DNA of 20,406 nucleotides, from positions 1 through 20,406 of the forward strand of contig SFKY01000040.1 in the NCBI GenBank assembly GCA_004554665.1, given 5' to 3'. A program made the position numbers and the translations under genes. Every line of letters starts with the position of its first letter. Within the stretch, counting starts at the first letter, position 1. The notes under the pieces are model-generated. The model was not told where the DNA came from and did no database searches. It saw only the letters and a list, made by a program, of their open reading frames with translations. Of the stretch, positions 7,020 through 14,436 are shown piece after piece. Source of the stretch: Bacteroidales bacterium (GTDB lineage: Bacteria; Bacteroidota; Bacteroidia; Bacteroidales; Bacteroidaceae).

Positions 7020-7176
7020 GCAAACGGCAGGTCTTCTGACTTACAGCCCGAGCATGAACGCCTTCCCGCCTATTGCAGACAGTGGCTCTACTGTTCATCT
7101 CTTAAGGGCTGCTTACAGCAGCGGGACTGTCCAGGAGTTACACCTGATTCCCTTTTTGATCAGTTTATGAACCGAA
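7020..7176 (-). ncRNA. Cobalamin (AdoCbl-class) riboswitch upstream of btuB
   Basis: On the minus strand the conserved core is clear. GGGAATCAGGTG (7152-7141) leads into GGTGTAACTCCTGGACAGTCCCGC (7144-7121, two halves of a conserved block), then CTGCTGTAA, GCCACTGT (7086-7079), GGCGGGAAGGCG, and finally the B12 box AGTCAGAAGACCTGCC (7041-7026). The RNA binds cobalamin and represses btuB and the downstream uptake genes when the vitamin is plentiful. It lies within a few bases of the predicted transcription start and about 75 bases before btuB. The outer boundaries are approximate. Confidence 0.96.
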
Positions 7177-7184
7177 TGCAGGTG

Positions 7185-7192
7185 CAAAGTTA
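7185..7192 (-). promoter_or_regulatory. -7 box (TAACTTTG) of the B12 operon promoter
   Basis: The minus strand reads TAACTTTGC just upstream of the riboswitch, matching the Bacteroidota -7 consensus TAnnTTTG. A good TTTG -33 element at the usual 19-base spacing is not visible (TAGG occurs there). Placement a few bases before the aptamer supports it. Confidence 0.7.
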
Positions 7193-7291
7193 CGCAAAAA
7201 ATTCTGTTTGCCCTACAGAATACAGCAAGAAATAGCAGCAGGGCCATGCTTTTACTGCTCCGATAGGTCGCATTTGGAGACCGTACAGCAT

Positions 7292-7360
7292 TTGGAGTAC
7301 GCCCGAATGACAATTGCGATACGGGCGTACTCCAACTGCCATACGCCCGTATCGCAATTG
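7292..7360. repeat. Two overlapping, mutually exclusive perfect inverted repeats
   Basis: Stem A pairs 7292-7305 with 7322-7335 (14 bp, arm TTGGAGTACGCCCG). Stem B pairs 7311-7329 with 7342-7360 (19 bp, arm CAATTGCGATACGGGCGTA). The two share the segment 7322-7329, so only one can form at a time. The element sits between the end of trpG and the B12 operon promoter. The 10-mer GCATTTGGAG is also directly repeated at 7270 and 7288. There is no following T tract, so it may be a non-canonical end of the trp transcript, a mobile palindromic repeat or a small structured RNA. The rest of 7193-7404 shows no gene. Confidence 0.8.
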
Positions 7361-7404
7361 CAGGCAGGTGTGAAAAGGTGCCATCAGGCACTGCCAAAGA
7401 CGGT

Positions 7405-7977
7405 TCAGCGCCGGAGCCAGTTGGCCACTATGGTCGCTCCCTGCGGCGTGAGCACGCTCTCGGGGTGAAACTGGATGCCGTGCACATCGTACTCGCGGTG
7501 GCGCAAGGCCATGATATAGCCCTCATCGCTCTCGGCAGTCACCTCCAAGCAGTCGGGAAATCCTTCACGGTCTACCACCCATGAGTGGTAGCGTCCCATG
7601 ACGATGCGACGGGGCAGACCGCCGAAGATCGGGTCGTTGCCCAGCTGGGTTCCCTCAGTGGCCACGCCGTGATAGACGTCGGCCAGATTGGTCAGGTGCC
7701 CGCCAAACACCTCGCCGATGGCCTGATGACCCAGGCATACGCCCAGCATGGGCTTGCTGGCGGCATAATGGCGAATGACATCGAGCAAGAGCCCGGCCTC
7801 GGAGGGGATGCCCGGCCCGGGCGAGAGGATAATCTTGTCAAACGATTGTAGTGACTCAAGCACAAACTGGTCGTTGCGCAACACGGTAACCTGTGCGCCC
7901 AACTGGCGTACCAGGTGCACTAAGTTGTAGGTAAACGAGTCATAATTGTCTATGACTACTACTTGCGGTGTATACAT
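7405..7977 (-). CDS. trpG: Anthranilate synthase glutamine amidotransferase subunit
   Basis: A class I glutamine amidotransferase of 190 residues, the normal length of a free-standing TrpG. It releases ammonia from glutamine for TrpE to make anthranilate from chorismate. Visible motifs are VVIDNYDSFTYNLV (7-20), LSPGPGIPSE (51-60), the nucleophile elbow GVCLGHQ with Cys81, and the catalytic pair in GIQFHPES (His171, Glu173). The start at 7977 gives the standard N terminus. It follows trpE by 21 bases and is the last gene of the trp operon. Such subunits can also serve para-aminobenzoate synthase, but the surrounding operon makes the trp role clear. Confidence 0.96.
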   Translation of the reverse strand: MYTPQVVVIDNYDSFTYNLVHLVRQLGAQVTVLRNDQFVLESLQSFDKIILSPGPGIPSEAGLLLDVIRHYAASKPMLGVCLGHQAIGEVFGGHLTNLADVYHGVATEGTQLGNDPIFGGLPRRIVMGRYHSWVVDREGFPDCLEVTAESDEGYIMALRHREYDVHGIQFHPESVLTPQGATIVANWLRR

Positions 7978-7998
7978 GATTCGTGGACTTACTTGTGG

Positions 7999-9432
7999 TT
8001 AGATGTTTTCTGCCTCGATGATGGCGCGCGTCAGCGCCCCGAGCTTGTTGTTGCACTCTTGCAGCTCGTAGTCGTCGTTGCTCTTGGCCACCACGCCGCT
8101 GCCAGCCTGGAACCACAGTTCGCCGTTACGGCTCACAAAGGTGCGTATCACAATGGCCTGGTTGAGATTGCCGTCGAGTCCGACAAATCCGATGCAGCCT
8201 CCGTAGGCGCCACGGTTGTGGGGCTCCATCGCAGAGATGAGCTGCATGGCCCTCACCTTGGGCGCACCGGAGAGCGTGCCGGCCGGGAAAGTATCGAAAA
8301 AGGCGCACAATTTTTCCTCGACAGCGTCGGGATGGATAAGACGGCCACTCACCCTGCTGACCAGATGGATAACGTGACTGTAAAACTGCATATCCTTGTA
8401 GAAGTCTACCTGCACGTCCTCGCAATGGCGACTCAGGTCATTGCGGGCAAGGTCTACCAGCATCACATGCTCTGCATTCTCCTTGGGATCATTGCGCAGA
8501 AACTCGGCGTTGCGCCTGTCTTCGGCCGCATTGCCGCTCCGGCGGGTGGTGCCTGCTATCGGGTCGATATAGGCACGGTCGCCCTCGATACGGCAGTGGG
8601 TCTCAGGACTGGAACCGAAGATACGGAAGCCGCCAAAATCGAAGTAGAAGAGATAGGGGGAGGGATTGATGCTGCGCAGGGCACGATAGAGCCGGAAGTC
8701 GTCGCCACGATAGCGCTGGCAGAAGCGCCGGGAGACCACAATCTGGAAGACATCGCCACGCAGGCAGTGGCTCACACAGCGACGGATATTGACTTTGTGC
8801 TCCTCGTCGGTAAGGGTACTCGTCACCTCACCCTCCGGATGAAACTCGTAGCACTGGCCGGGCTGCTGCAAAAGACGGCCAAGGGTGTCGAGCGTGCGCT
8901 GTCCCTGAGCATCGTCGCCATCGGTGAGGGTGAGCATGCAGATACGGTTGGAGAAATGGTCGAAGACAATGACATCGCGGTACATGACATAGTATATGTC
9001 TGGGGCATCGTTGCGCTCCATCGTGGTGTCGGGCACATCGATGTTCTCAAAATATCTCACGGCAGTGAACGAGGTAAAACCATACAGTCCGTAGTAGCTG
9101 CTTCCCTCGCCTTCGACACGGAAACGGGCCATAAACCGGGCCATCGCTTGCGCCACCTGCTCCTTGGCCTTGCCCTTGTGGTCGAGGTCGAGCTGCTCAT
9201 GGGTCTCGCAGCCGTCGGGATAGGTGGACTGTACGCGGCCGTGCGCCACGCGAAAATGTGCCATAGGGCGCACGCCGATAAACGAGCGTGCCGTATCGTG
9301 GCTGTGGTAGTCGCTACTCTCCATGAGTGCCGACTGGGGATACAGGTTGCGCAGGCTCAGGTACACACCTACGGGCGTATAGAGGTCGGCAAGAATGGTG
9401 CGCGACGCTACTTGATAGTGAAAGGTATCCAT
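7999..9432 (-). CDS. trpE: Anthranilate synthase component I
   Basis: The chorismate-using subunit (477 residues) that makes anthranilate with ammonia from TrpG, the first committed step to tryptophan. The N-terminal part has LMESSDYHSHDTARSFIG (about 36-53), equivalent to the LLES feedback site where tryptophan binds, so allosteric inhibition is likely retained. The C-terminal chorismate-binding domain shows GDVFQIVVSRRF, SPYLFYFDFGGFRIFGSSPETH, the PIAGTTRR stretch, AEHVMLVDLARNDLSR, and FPAGTLSGAPKVRAMQLI. The feedback motif plus adjacent trpG favour anthranilate over aminodeoxychorismate synthase. It starts 19 bases after trpB ends. Confidence 0.97.
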   Translation of the reverse strand: MDTFHYQVASRTILADLYTPVGVYLSLRNLYPQSALMESSDYHSHDTARSFIGVRPMAHFRVAHGRVQSTYPDGCETHEQLDLDHKGKAKEQVAQAMARFMARFRVEGEGSSYYGLYGFTSFTAVRYFENIDVPDTTMERNDAPDIYYVMYRDVIVFDHFSNRICMLTLTDGDDAQGQRTLDTLGRLLQQPGQCYEFHPEGEVTSTLTDEEHKVNIRRCVSHCLRGDVFQIVVSRRFCQRYRGDDFRLYRALRSINPSPYLFYFDFGGFRIFGSSPETHCRIEGDRAYIDPIAGTTRRSGNAAEDRRNAEFLRNDPKENAEHVMLVDLARNDLSRHCEDVQVDFYKDMQFYSHVIHLVSRVSGRLIHPDAVEEKLCAFFDTFPAGTLSGAPKVRAMQLISAMEPHNRGAYGGCIGFVGLDGNLNQAIVIRTFVSRNGELWFQAGSGVVAKSNDDYELQECNNKLGALTRAIIEAENI

Positions 9433-9451
9433 ACTGAAAAACTATTGAGGA

Positions 9452-10654
9452 TTAGAAGTTACCGTATTCCTTGGCCATATCCTTGTGGCTGAGATAGGTC
9501 TGCACGTCTTTGTCTCCCCTACCCGATACGGTGAGCACCACCACATCGTCAGGAGCAAAGGTAAGCTTGCGGAGCGCAGCCAGCGCATGGGCGCTCTCTA
9601 TGGCCGGGATGATGCCTTCCATACGGGTGAGCTCGTAACCGGCATAGATGGCCTCGTCGTCGTTGATGGCAATCACCTCTTCACGGCCATGCTCGGCCAA
9701 GTCGGCATGCATGGGACCGATACCGGGATAATCGAGTCCGGCACTGATGGTGAAGGCCTCCTGTATCTGTCCGTCACCGGTCTGCATGACCAGCGACCGC
9801 GCCCCGTGGATGATGCCCTCGGTGCCACAATGGATGGTGGCTGCCGTGTGGTCGGTATCGACACCATGACCGCCAGCCTCGGCCAGCACGATGCGCACAC
9901 GCTCGTCATCGATATAGTGGTAGATGGTACCGGCGGCATTGCTGCCTCCACCTACGCAGGCAATGAGGCAGTCGGGATAGTCGCGTCCCACCTTTTCCTG
10001 CAACTGCCACTTGATTTCCTCGGAAATGACGCTCTGCATCTTGGCCACGATGTCGGGGTAAGGATGCGGCCCCATGGTGCTGCCCACCAAGTAATAGGTG
10101 TCGCGCGGGTGGCAGCACCAGTCGCGAATGGCTTCGCTGCAGGCATCGCTCAGTGTCATGTTGCCTGTAGTGACGGGATGCACCGTGGCACCGAGCATGC
10201 GCATGCGCTCCACATTGGTATGCTGGCGCTCTACATCGGTCTTGCCCATAAACACCTCGCACTGCATATCCATGAGTGCACACACCGTAGCCGTGGCCAC
10301 GCCATGCTGTCCGGCACCGGTCTCGGCGATGATGCGCGTCTTGCCCATCTTCTTGGCCATGAGTATCTGGCCGATGGTATTATTGATCTTATGGGCTCCC
10401 GTATGGTTGAGGTCTTCGCGCTTGAGGTAGAGTCGACAGCCGTAACGCTCACTCATGCGACGGGCGTAATAGAGGGGCGAAGGACGACCCACATAGTCGC
10501 GCAGCAGTTGGTGGAATGACTGCTTGAAATCGTCACTCTCTATGATGGGCCGGTAGGCATCCTGCAGATCGTGGACACACTTGTACAATATCTCAGGTAC
10601 ATACGCACCTCCGAACCGGCCGAAAAATCCTTTTTCGTCTACTTGATATTTCAT
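9452..10654 (-). CDS. trpB: Tryptophan synthase beta chain
   Basis: A PLP enzyme of 400 residues, the normal TrpB1 length, condensing indole with serine to give tryptophan. It starts with the characteristic GFFGRFGGAYVPEIL (9-23). The Schiff-base lysine is in HTGAHKINNT (Lys89), the catalytic glutamate in AETGAGQHG (Glu111), and the phosphate-binding loop is CVGGGSNAAG near residue 235. The later SAGLDYPGIGPMHADL region and the SGRGDKD C-terminal motif are typical. Its ATG overlaps the trpA stop by 4 bases (ATGA), suggesting translational coupling of the two subunits. In this operon trpA precedes trpB, the reverse of most bacteria. Confidence 0.98.
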   Translation of the reverse strand: MKYQVDEKGFFGRFGGAYVPEILYKCVHDLQDAYRPIIESDDFKQSFHQLLRDYVGRPSPLYYARRMSERYGCRLYLKREDLNHTGAHKINNTIGQILMAKKMGKTRIIAETGAGQHGVATATVCALMDMQCEVFMGKTDVERQHTNVERMRMLGATVHPVTTGNMTLSDACSEAIRDWCCHPRDTYYLVGSTMGPHPYPDIVAKMQSVISEEIKWQLQEKVGRDYPDCLIACVGGGSNAAGTIYHYIDDERVRIVLAEAGGHGVDTDHTAATIHCGTEGIIHGARSLVMQTGDGQIQEAFTISAGLDYPGIGPMHADLAEHGREEVIAINDDEAIYAGYELTRMEGIIPAIESAHALAALRKLTFAPDDVVVLTVSGRGDKDVQTYLSHKDMAKEYGNF

Positions 10655-11427
10655 ATTTCCAGTGCTTCATAAAGTTGGTCAATAGCTTTGTCGGCATTGC
10701 CGGTCTCGCGCAGCAGGGTTACGAACTTGCTGCCGATGATGGCACCCGCAGCATGCTGCCATGCACTCTGCAAGGTCTGACGGTTGGAGATGCCGAAGCC
10801 TATCATGCGGGGATTGCGAAGATGCATGCCGTCGATGCGGGCAAAGTAGGCCAGCTTGGCTTCGTCAAACTGCTGCTGTGCACCCGTGATACTGGCCGAG
10901 GATACCATGTAGACAAATCCGTCGGTATGCTCATCGATAAAGCGGATTCGCTCCTCTGAGGTCTCCGGGGTAATCATCATGATGACCCGTACATCGTATC
11001 GGTCGGCAATGGGCTTGACCACAGACAGGTAATCGTCGAACGGCAGGTCTGGGATGATACATCCCGACACACCCACCTCTACACAGCGGCGGAAAAAAGA
11101 CTCGTAGCCATAGTGCATGATGACATTGAGATAACCCATGAGCACCAAGGGGATGGTAACCCGGTCACGGATGGAAGCCAACTGTGTGAAAAGGGTGGAG
11201 AGGGTCATGCCATTGTGCAGCGCCACGGTGCCGGCAGACTGGATGACAGGGCCGTCGGCCAGCGGATCACTGAAAGGTATGCCTACCTCGATCATGTCTA
11301 TGCCCCTGCGCTGCAAGGTAAGGATGACCTCGGGCACCATCTCTACCTGCGGACAGCCTGCACAGAAATACAGGGAGAGCAATTTGCGGTCGCCACGATG
11401 GGCGAACAAGTGATTGATACGATTCAT
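10651..11427 (-). CDS. trpA: Tryptophan synthase alpha chain
   Basis: A TIM-barrel lyase of 258 residues that splits indole-3-glycerol phosphate into indole and glyceraldehyde-3-phosphate and channels indole to TrpB. The two catalytic acids are in IEVGIPFSDPLADGP (Glu47 and Asp58, eleven residues apart as in known enzymes). VLMGYLNVIMHYG, GCIIPDLPFDD, MMITPETSEERI and GFVYMVSSASITGA follow in the expected order, and GFGISNRQT with AAGAIIGSKFV forms the phosphate site. Both ends overlap neighbours by ATGA: with the trpF stop upstream and the trpB start downstream. Confidence 0.97.
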   Translation of the reverse strand: MNRINHLFAHRGDRKLLSLYFCAGCPQVEMVPEVILTLQRRGIDMIEVGIPFSDPLADGPVIQSAGTVALHNGMTLSTLFTQLASIRDRVTIPLVLMGYLNVIMHYGYESFFRRCVEVGVSGCIIPDLPFDDYLSVVKPIADRYDVRVIMMITPETSEERIRFIDEHTDGFVYMVSSASITGAQQQFDEAKLAYFARIDGMHLRNPRMIGFGISNRQTLQSAWQHAAGAIIGSKFVTLLRETGNADKAIDQLYEALEI

Positions 11428-12149
11428 GGGCGGAGAGTTTTGATGAATGATTGCAAAAGAGCCACATCCTTGATACCGGGCTGTGTCTCAAACCTGCTGT
11501 TGAGATCCACACCCACACATCGGGGATGATGGAAAGCCTGCAGACGGGCAGCGTCGTCAGGGCCGATGCCGCCACTGAGCAAGAAAGGCGTGTCGCCGCG
11601 GTAGCGGTCGAGCATCGACCAGTCGAACTGTCGGCCGCTGCCGCCTACCTCTGTGCAACGGGTGTCGAACAGGAACATGTCTACCGCGCCCTCGTAAGCC
11701 TCGCAGCGGTCCAGGTCTTCGGGTTTTGAGATGCTGATAGCCTTGATGATGCCGATGCCCGGCCGTATGTCGGGGTCGAGGGTGCGGCGCAGGTTCTCAC
11801 AGGTCTCACGCGGCTCGTCGCCATGCAGTTGCACATAGTCGAGACCGAAATTGTAAACACGGGTGATGATGTTTTGCGGCATGTCGTCTACAAACACCCC
11901 TACCCTACGGGCAGTCTTCCCCTCTCTCTCGGAAGCAGCCGTGGGAGCATCACCAGCTTGCGGCGCAAGATGAGCCAGCCGCTCAGCGCTATAGTCGGGG
12001 ATGATGCCAGCCCGTGCCCTAATCATAGGCACAAAGCGGGGCGACTGCGGATAGAAGACCATGCCAATCATGTCTACTCCCAACGCTTCCACGGCCCGGA
12101 TGTTATCGGGGGCCGTCATTCCACATACTTTAATGAATGGGTATTGCAT
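11424..12149 (-). CDS. trpF: Phosphoribosylanthranilate isomerase
   Basis: A TIM-barrel isomerase that performs the Amadori rearrangement of phosphoribosylanthranilate. The N terminus IKVCGMTAPDNIRA contains the catalytic Cys9, GVDMIGMVFYPQSPRFV follows, and the later GLDYVQLHGDE, MFLFDTR (general acid Asp), PFLLSGGI and GVDLNSRFETQPGIKD are standard. At 241 residues it is about 30 longer than most TrpF proteins (roughly 205-210). The extra length sits between about residues 45 and 80 (RARAGIIPDYSAERLAHLAPQAGDAPTAASEREGKTARR), low-complexity and likely a surface loop. It starts 18 bases after trpC and overlaps trpA by 4. Confidence 0.95.
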   Translation of the reverse strand: MQYPFIKVCGMTAPDNIRAVEALGVDMIGMVFYPQSPRFVPMIRARAGIIPDYSAERLAHLAPQAGDAPTAASEREGKTARRVGVFVDDMPQNIITRVYNFGLDYVQLHGDEPRETCENLRRTLDPDIRPGIGIIKAISISKPEDLDRCEAYEGAVDMFLFDTRCTEVGGSGRQFDWSMLDRYRGDTPFLLSGGIGPDDAARLQAFHHPRCVGVDLNSRFETQPGIKDVALLQSFIKTLRP

Positions 12150-12167
12150 TTTCTCTATCTTTATTCG

Positions 12168-12980
12168 TTATTGATTTTCTGTTTTAGGTGTTGCCATTTG
12201 GGCCACCAAGCGTGCCAAAGCCTCACCGGGATACGACTCGCGCATCAGCGATTCGCCAATCAGGAATCCGCGATAGCCTGCCTGTCGCAGGGCCAAGACC
12301 GTAGCGGCATCGGCTATGCCGCTCTCGCTTACCTTGCAAGCCGTGTGCGGCAACCGTTCGGCCATCTGGAAACTGGTCTGCACATCGGTGACGAAGGTGC
12401 CAAGATGGCGATTGTTCACACCATAGAGATCGGGCTCCAACTCGGCATGGTTGAGGTCGCGCTCATCGTGCAATTCCAAGAGCACCTCCAAGCCCAAATC
12501 GTGTGCCAAGGCTATCAGTTGCCGACATGTATCAAGCTTCAGCGCAGCCGCAATGAGCAACACTGCCGATGCGCCGCAATGGCGGGCTTGGAAAAGTTGG
12601 TATTCGTCGATGACAAAATTTTTGTACAAAATGGGCAAGGTGACACCCGAGGCACGTACCATCTGTATAAACTCATCATAACCGCCAAAGTAGTTGCGGT
12701 CTGTCAGTACACTCACAGCCGATGCCCCTGCCTGCTGGTAGGCCAACGACACCACGTCGGCCTTGGCCTCGCGGTGTATCCAGCCTTTGGAAGGCGACTT
12801 GCGCTTAAACTCGGCGATGATGCCCGTGGGCGATGCCATCAGCGCCTCGCGCATGGACGGGACAGGGGCTGACAACATTGGCTCCGTAAGACCGGCAAGT
12901 TGTCGCAACGGCAACAACTGTCTGAACTGCGCCACCTCCTCGCGCTTATGCGCCACAATTTCCTCTAAGATATCCCTCAT
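12168..12980 (-). CDS. trpC: Indole-3-glycerol phosphate synthase
   Basis: A TIM-barrel enzyme of 270 residues that closes the indole ring. Visible are MRDILEEIVAHKREEVA at the N terminus, the active-site segment EFKRKSPSKGWI (about 57-68), VSVLTDRNYFGG, PILYKNFVIDEYQLFQARHCGASAVLLIAA, LGLEVLLELHDERDL, GVNNRHLGTF, and the phosphate-binding end SESGIADAA with GFLIGESLMR. The ATG at 12980 was chosen over an upstream in-frame start (13034) because it leaves a 4-base gap from the trpD stop and begins the conserved helix. A monofunctional trpC separate from trpF is usual for this phylum. Confidence 0.97.
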   Translation of the reverse strand: MRDILEEIVAHKREEVAQFRQLLPLRQLAGLTEPMLSAPVPSMREALMASPTGIIAEFKRKSPSKGWIHREAKADVVSLAYQQAGASAVSVLTDRNYFGGYDEFIQMVRASGVTLPILYKNFVIDEYQLFQARHCGASAVLLIAAALKLDTCRQLIALAHDLGLEVLLELHDERDLNHAELEPDLYGVNNRHLGTFVTDVQTSFQMAERLPHTACKVSESGIADAATVLALRQAGYRGFLIGESLMRESYPGEALARLVAQMATPKTENQ

Positions 12981-12984
12981 AAGA

Positions 12985-13989
12985 CTATGAATTGATTTCG
13001 ACAAACTTACGGAAGGTACGCAGGGCTGCCCCACTCTCTATGCTCTCGCGGGCAATGGCCATGCACTCGGCGATATCCTTGCGTCCACGCTCCATCACTT
13101 GGATGCCGAAGGCTGCATTGGCCACGACGATGTCGCGCTGGGTCGGCAAACAAGTGCCGTTGAGCACGCTGTCGAAGATGGCAGCAGCCTCCTCTTCAGA
13201 GGCTCCGGCCACCAGTTCCTCAGGTTTGGCAAGCGCCAGACCTAAATCTGCAGGCCGATAGATACGCTCATAGTCATTGGTGGAGACCTTGAAATCGCCG
13301 GTAAGCGAAATCTCGTCGTAACCGTCTATGCTGTGCACGATGCCATAATCTATCCCCATGCGCTGGTACACCTGTGCATAGAGGCGCATCTGGTCAAGAT
13401 TGGCCACACCGAGCAACTGGGCTTGGGGGCGTGAGGGATTGACAAGCGGTCCCAAGAGATTGAAGACTGTGGGGAAGGGCAGCACCTTGCGGATGGGAGC
13501 CACAAACTTGAGTGCCTTGGCAAACATCTGGGCATGTAAGTACACAATGCCCGCCTCGTTGATGGACCGGTTGAGTCTGTCCATATCGTCTGTAAACCGT
13601 ACACCATGACAGGCTATCACATTGGAGGCTCCACTCACACTGGTGGCAGAATAGTTGCCATGCTTGGCTACCTTGTAACCAGCACCAGCAATGACAAAAC
13701 AAGCCGTGGTAGAGATATTAAACGTATTCTTACGGTCGCCACCTGTGCCCACCACATCGATATATCGATCGCAATCTAATGGTGCAGGAACACCTGTCTC
13801 CAAGATTCCGTCGCGTAGACCTAACAACACGTCTACAGTGACACCGCCCATGGCCAGTTCGGTAAGCCAAGCGGCAATCTGCTCTGTAGGATATTCACCT
13901 CGGGTGATGCCTATCAGCATCTCCTTGGTCTCTTCTCTCGTAAGCTGCTCATGGTTAAGCATCTTGTTTAAGGCTTGTTTCATTTCCAT
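12985..13989 (-). CDS. trpD: Anthranilate phosphoribosyltransferase
   Basis: A 334-residue enzyme joining anthranilate to PRPP. Motifs in order: the N-terminal helical part MKQALNKMLNHEQLTREE, VDVVGTGGDRKNTFNIST (PRPP-binding GTGGD loop), KHGNYSATSVSGASNVI (anthranilate contact), and PFPTVFNLLGPLVNPSRPQAQLLGV. The chosen ATG at 13989 has GGGAG eight bases upstream, a good ribosome-binding site; ATG 14004 and ATG 13983 are alternatives. The open frame further upstream runs through the attenuator terminator and is not coding. It is the first structural gene of the operon, directly behind the trp leader, so all seven genes are under attenuation control. Confidence 0.96.
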   Translation of the reverse strand: MEMKQALNKMLNHEQLTREETKEMLIGITRGEYPTEQIAAWLTELAMGGVTVDVLLGLRDGILETGVPAPLDCDRYIDVVGTGGDRKNTFNISTTACFVIAGAGYKVAKHGNYSATSVSGASNVIACHGVRFTDDMDRLNRSINEAGIVYLHAQMFAKALKFVAPIRKVLPFPTVFNLLGPLVNPSRPQAQLLGVANLDQMRLYAQVYQRMGIDYGIVHSIDGYDEISLTGDFKVSTNDYERIYRPADLGLALAKPEELVAGASEEEAAAIFDSVLNGTCLPTQRDIVVANAAFGIQVMERGRKDIAECMAIARESIESGAALRTFRKFVEINS

Positions 13990-14028
13990 AATCGTATCTC
14001 CCATTTTTAATATACCTAATATAATAAG

Positions 14029-14062
14029 GAAAAGGGGCCTGTCGCAAGTACGGCAGGCCCCT
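14029..14062 (-). terminator. Intrinsic terminator of the trp attenuator
   Basis: On the minus strand AGGGGCCTG (14062-14054) pairs perfectly with CAGGCCCCT (14041-14033), enclosing a 12-base loop and followed by TTTTCCTTATT. It lies 31 bases after the leader-peptide stop and about 40 bases before trpD, exactly where an attenuator is expected. Confidence 0.92.
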
Positions 14063-14093
14063 GATAATATCATCACGTATCTACATGGCTCAC

Positions 14094-14156
14094 TTACTCA
14101 CGACAGTTACATCCCGAGCTACGCCACCACCAATATGCAGATACCATAGATTTCAT
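14094..14156 (-). CDS. trpL: trp leader peptide with three consecutive tryptophan codons
   Basis: A 20-codon open frame beginning MKSMVSAY, followed by three TGG codons in a row (14132-14124), then RSSGCNCRE and a TAA stop. Three adjacent Trp codons in a short peptide upstream of a trp operon, between a promoter and a terminator, are the classic sign of ribosome-mediated attenuation. GTATCTGCAT (14144-14135, just before the Trp codons) can pair over 10 positions with ATGTAGATAC (14086-14077). CTGTCG (14106-14101), near the end of the frame, can pair with CGACAG (14044-14039) in the terminator loop and 3' arm. The ATG is about 20 bases after the predicted transcription start. A strong ribosome-binding site is not visible. 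Confidence 0.88.
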   Translation of the reverse strand: MKSMVSAYWWWRSSGCNCRE

Positions 14157-14181
14157 AAGCTATCAGTTTACTTTTCGATTG

Positions 14182-14212
14182 CAAATGTAGCGAAAAAATT
14201 TAACTCTGCAAA
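14182..14212 (-). promoter_or_regulatory. trp operon promoter
   Basis: The minus strand has TTTG (14212-14209), a 19-base spacer, then TACATTTG (14189-14182). This matches the Bacteroidota sigma factor consensus of a TTTG -33 element and a TAnnTTTG -7 element, with ideal spacing. Initiation is expected near 14175, about 20 bases before the leader peptide. Confidence 0.88.
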
Positions 14213-14404
14213 TAAATCCAATAAAAAATTAGCAAATTATTAACCATTTATCCATTTCTGCCTACTTCAGAGGACACAAAAGGTCATTGACAGATATGGA
14301 TAGACAACTCAAGATATGTGTTTAGCAAGCAGGAAACGCATTGACTACGGGTTAATATTATATAAATAATCGCCAGGGGGGCGCCACTCTATATAAAGAT
14401 TTCG

Positions 14405-14412
14405 TACCTTTG
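14405..14412 (+). promoter_or_regulatory. -7 box (TACCTTTG) of the DUF1573 gene
   Basis: TACCTTTG matches TAnnTTTG and lies 24 bases before the chosen ATG. No TTTG is seen at the -33 position. The trp-to-DUF1573 intergenic segment (14157-14436) otherwise holds the divergent trp promoter and AT-rich sequence with no gene. Confidence 0.65.
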
Positions 14413-14436
14413 CAGGCAGAACTAAAACAGAAAAGG

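Noticed and set aside
7292..7360. Intrinsic terminator for the trp operon
   Set aside because: The stems are long and perfect but no T tract follows on the minus strand, so a standard terminator call is not supported.
7963..10519. Long plus-strand open frames opposite trpE and trpB (509 and 344 codons)
   Set aside because: They lie fully antisense to genes with intact catalytic motifs and have no family features, signal peptide or promoter.
12981..13034. Longer trpC start at 13034
   Set aside because: It would overlap the end of trpD and adds 18 residues not typical of the family.
13990..14076. Longer trpD start at 14076
   Set aside because: The extension runs through the attenuator hairpin and its T-rich tail; the ATG at 13989 has a good ribosome-binding site and begins the family's normal N terminus.
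14029..14180. T-box or TRAP-type control of the trp operon
   Set aside because: No T-box consensus (AGGGTGGNACCGCG-like) and no GAG/UAG triplet array are present; a Trp-rich leader peptide explains the region better.
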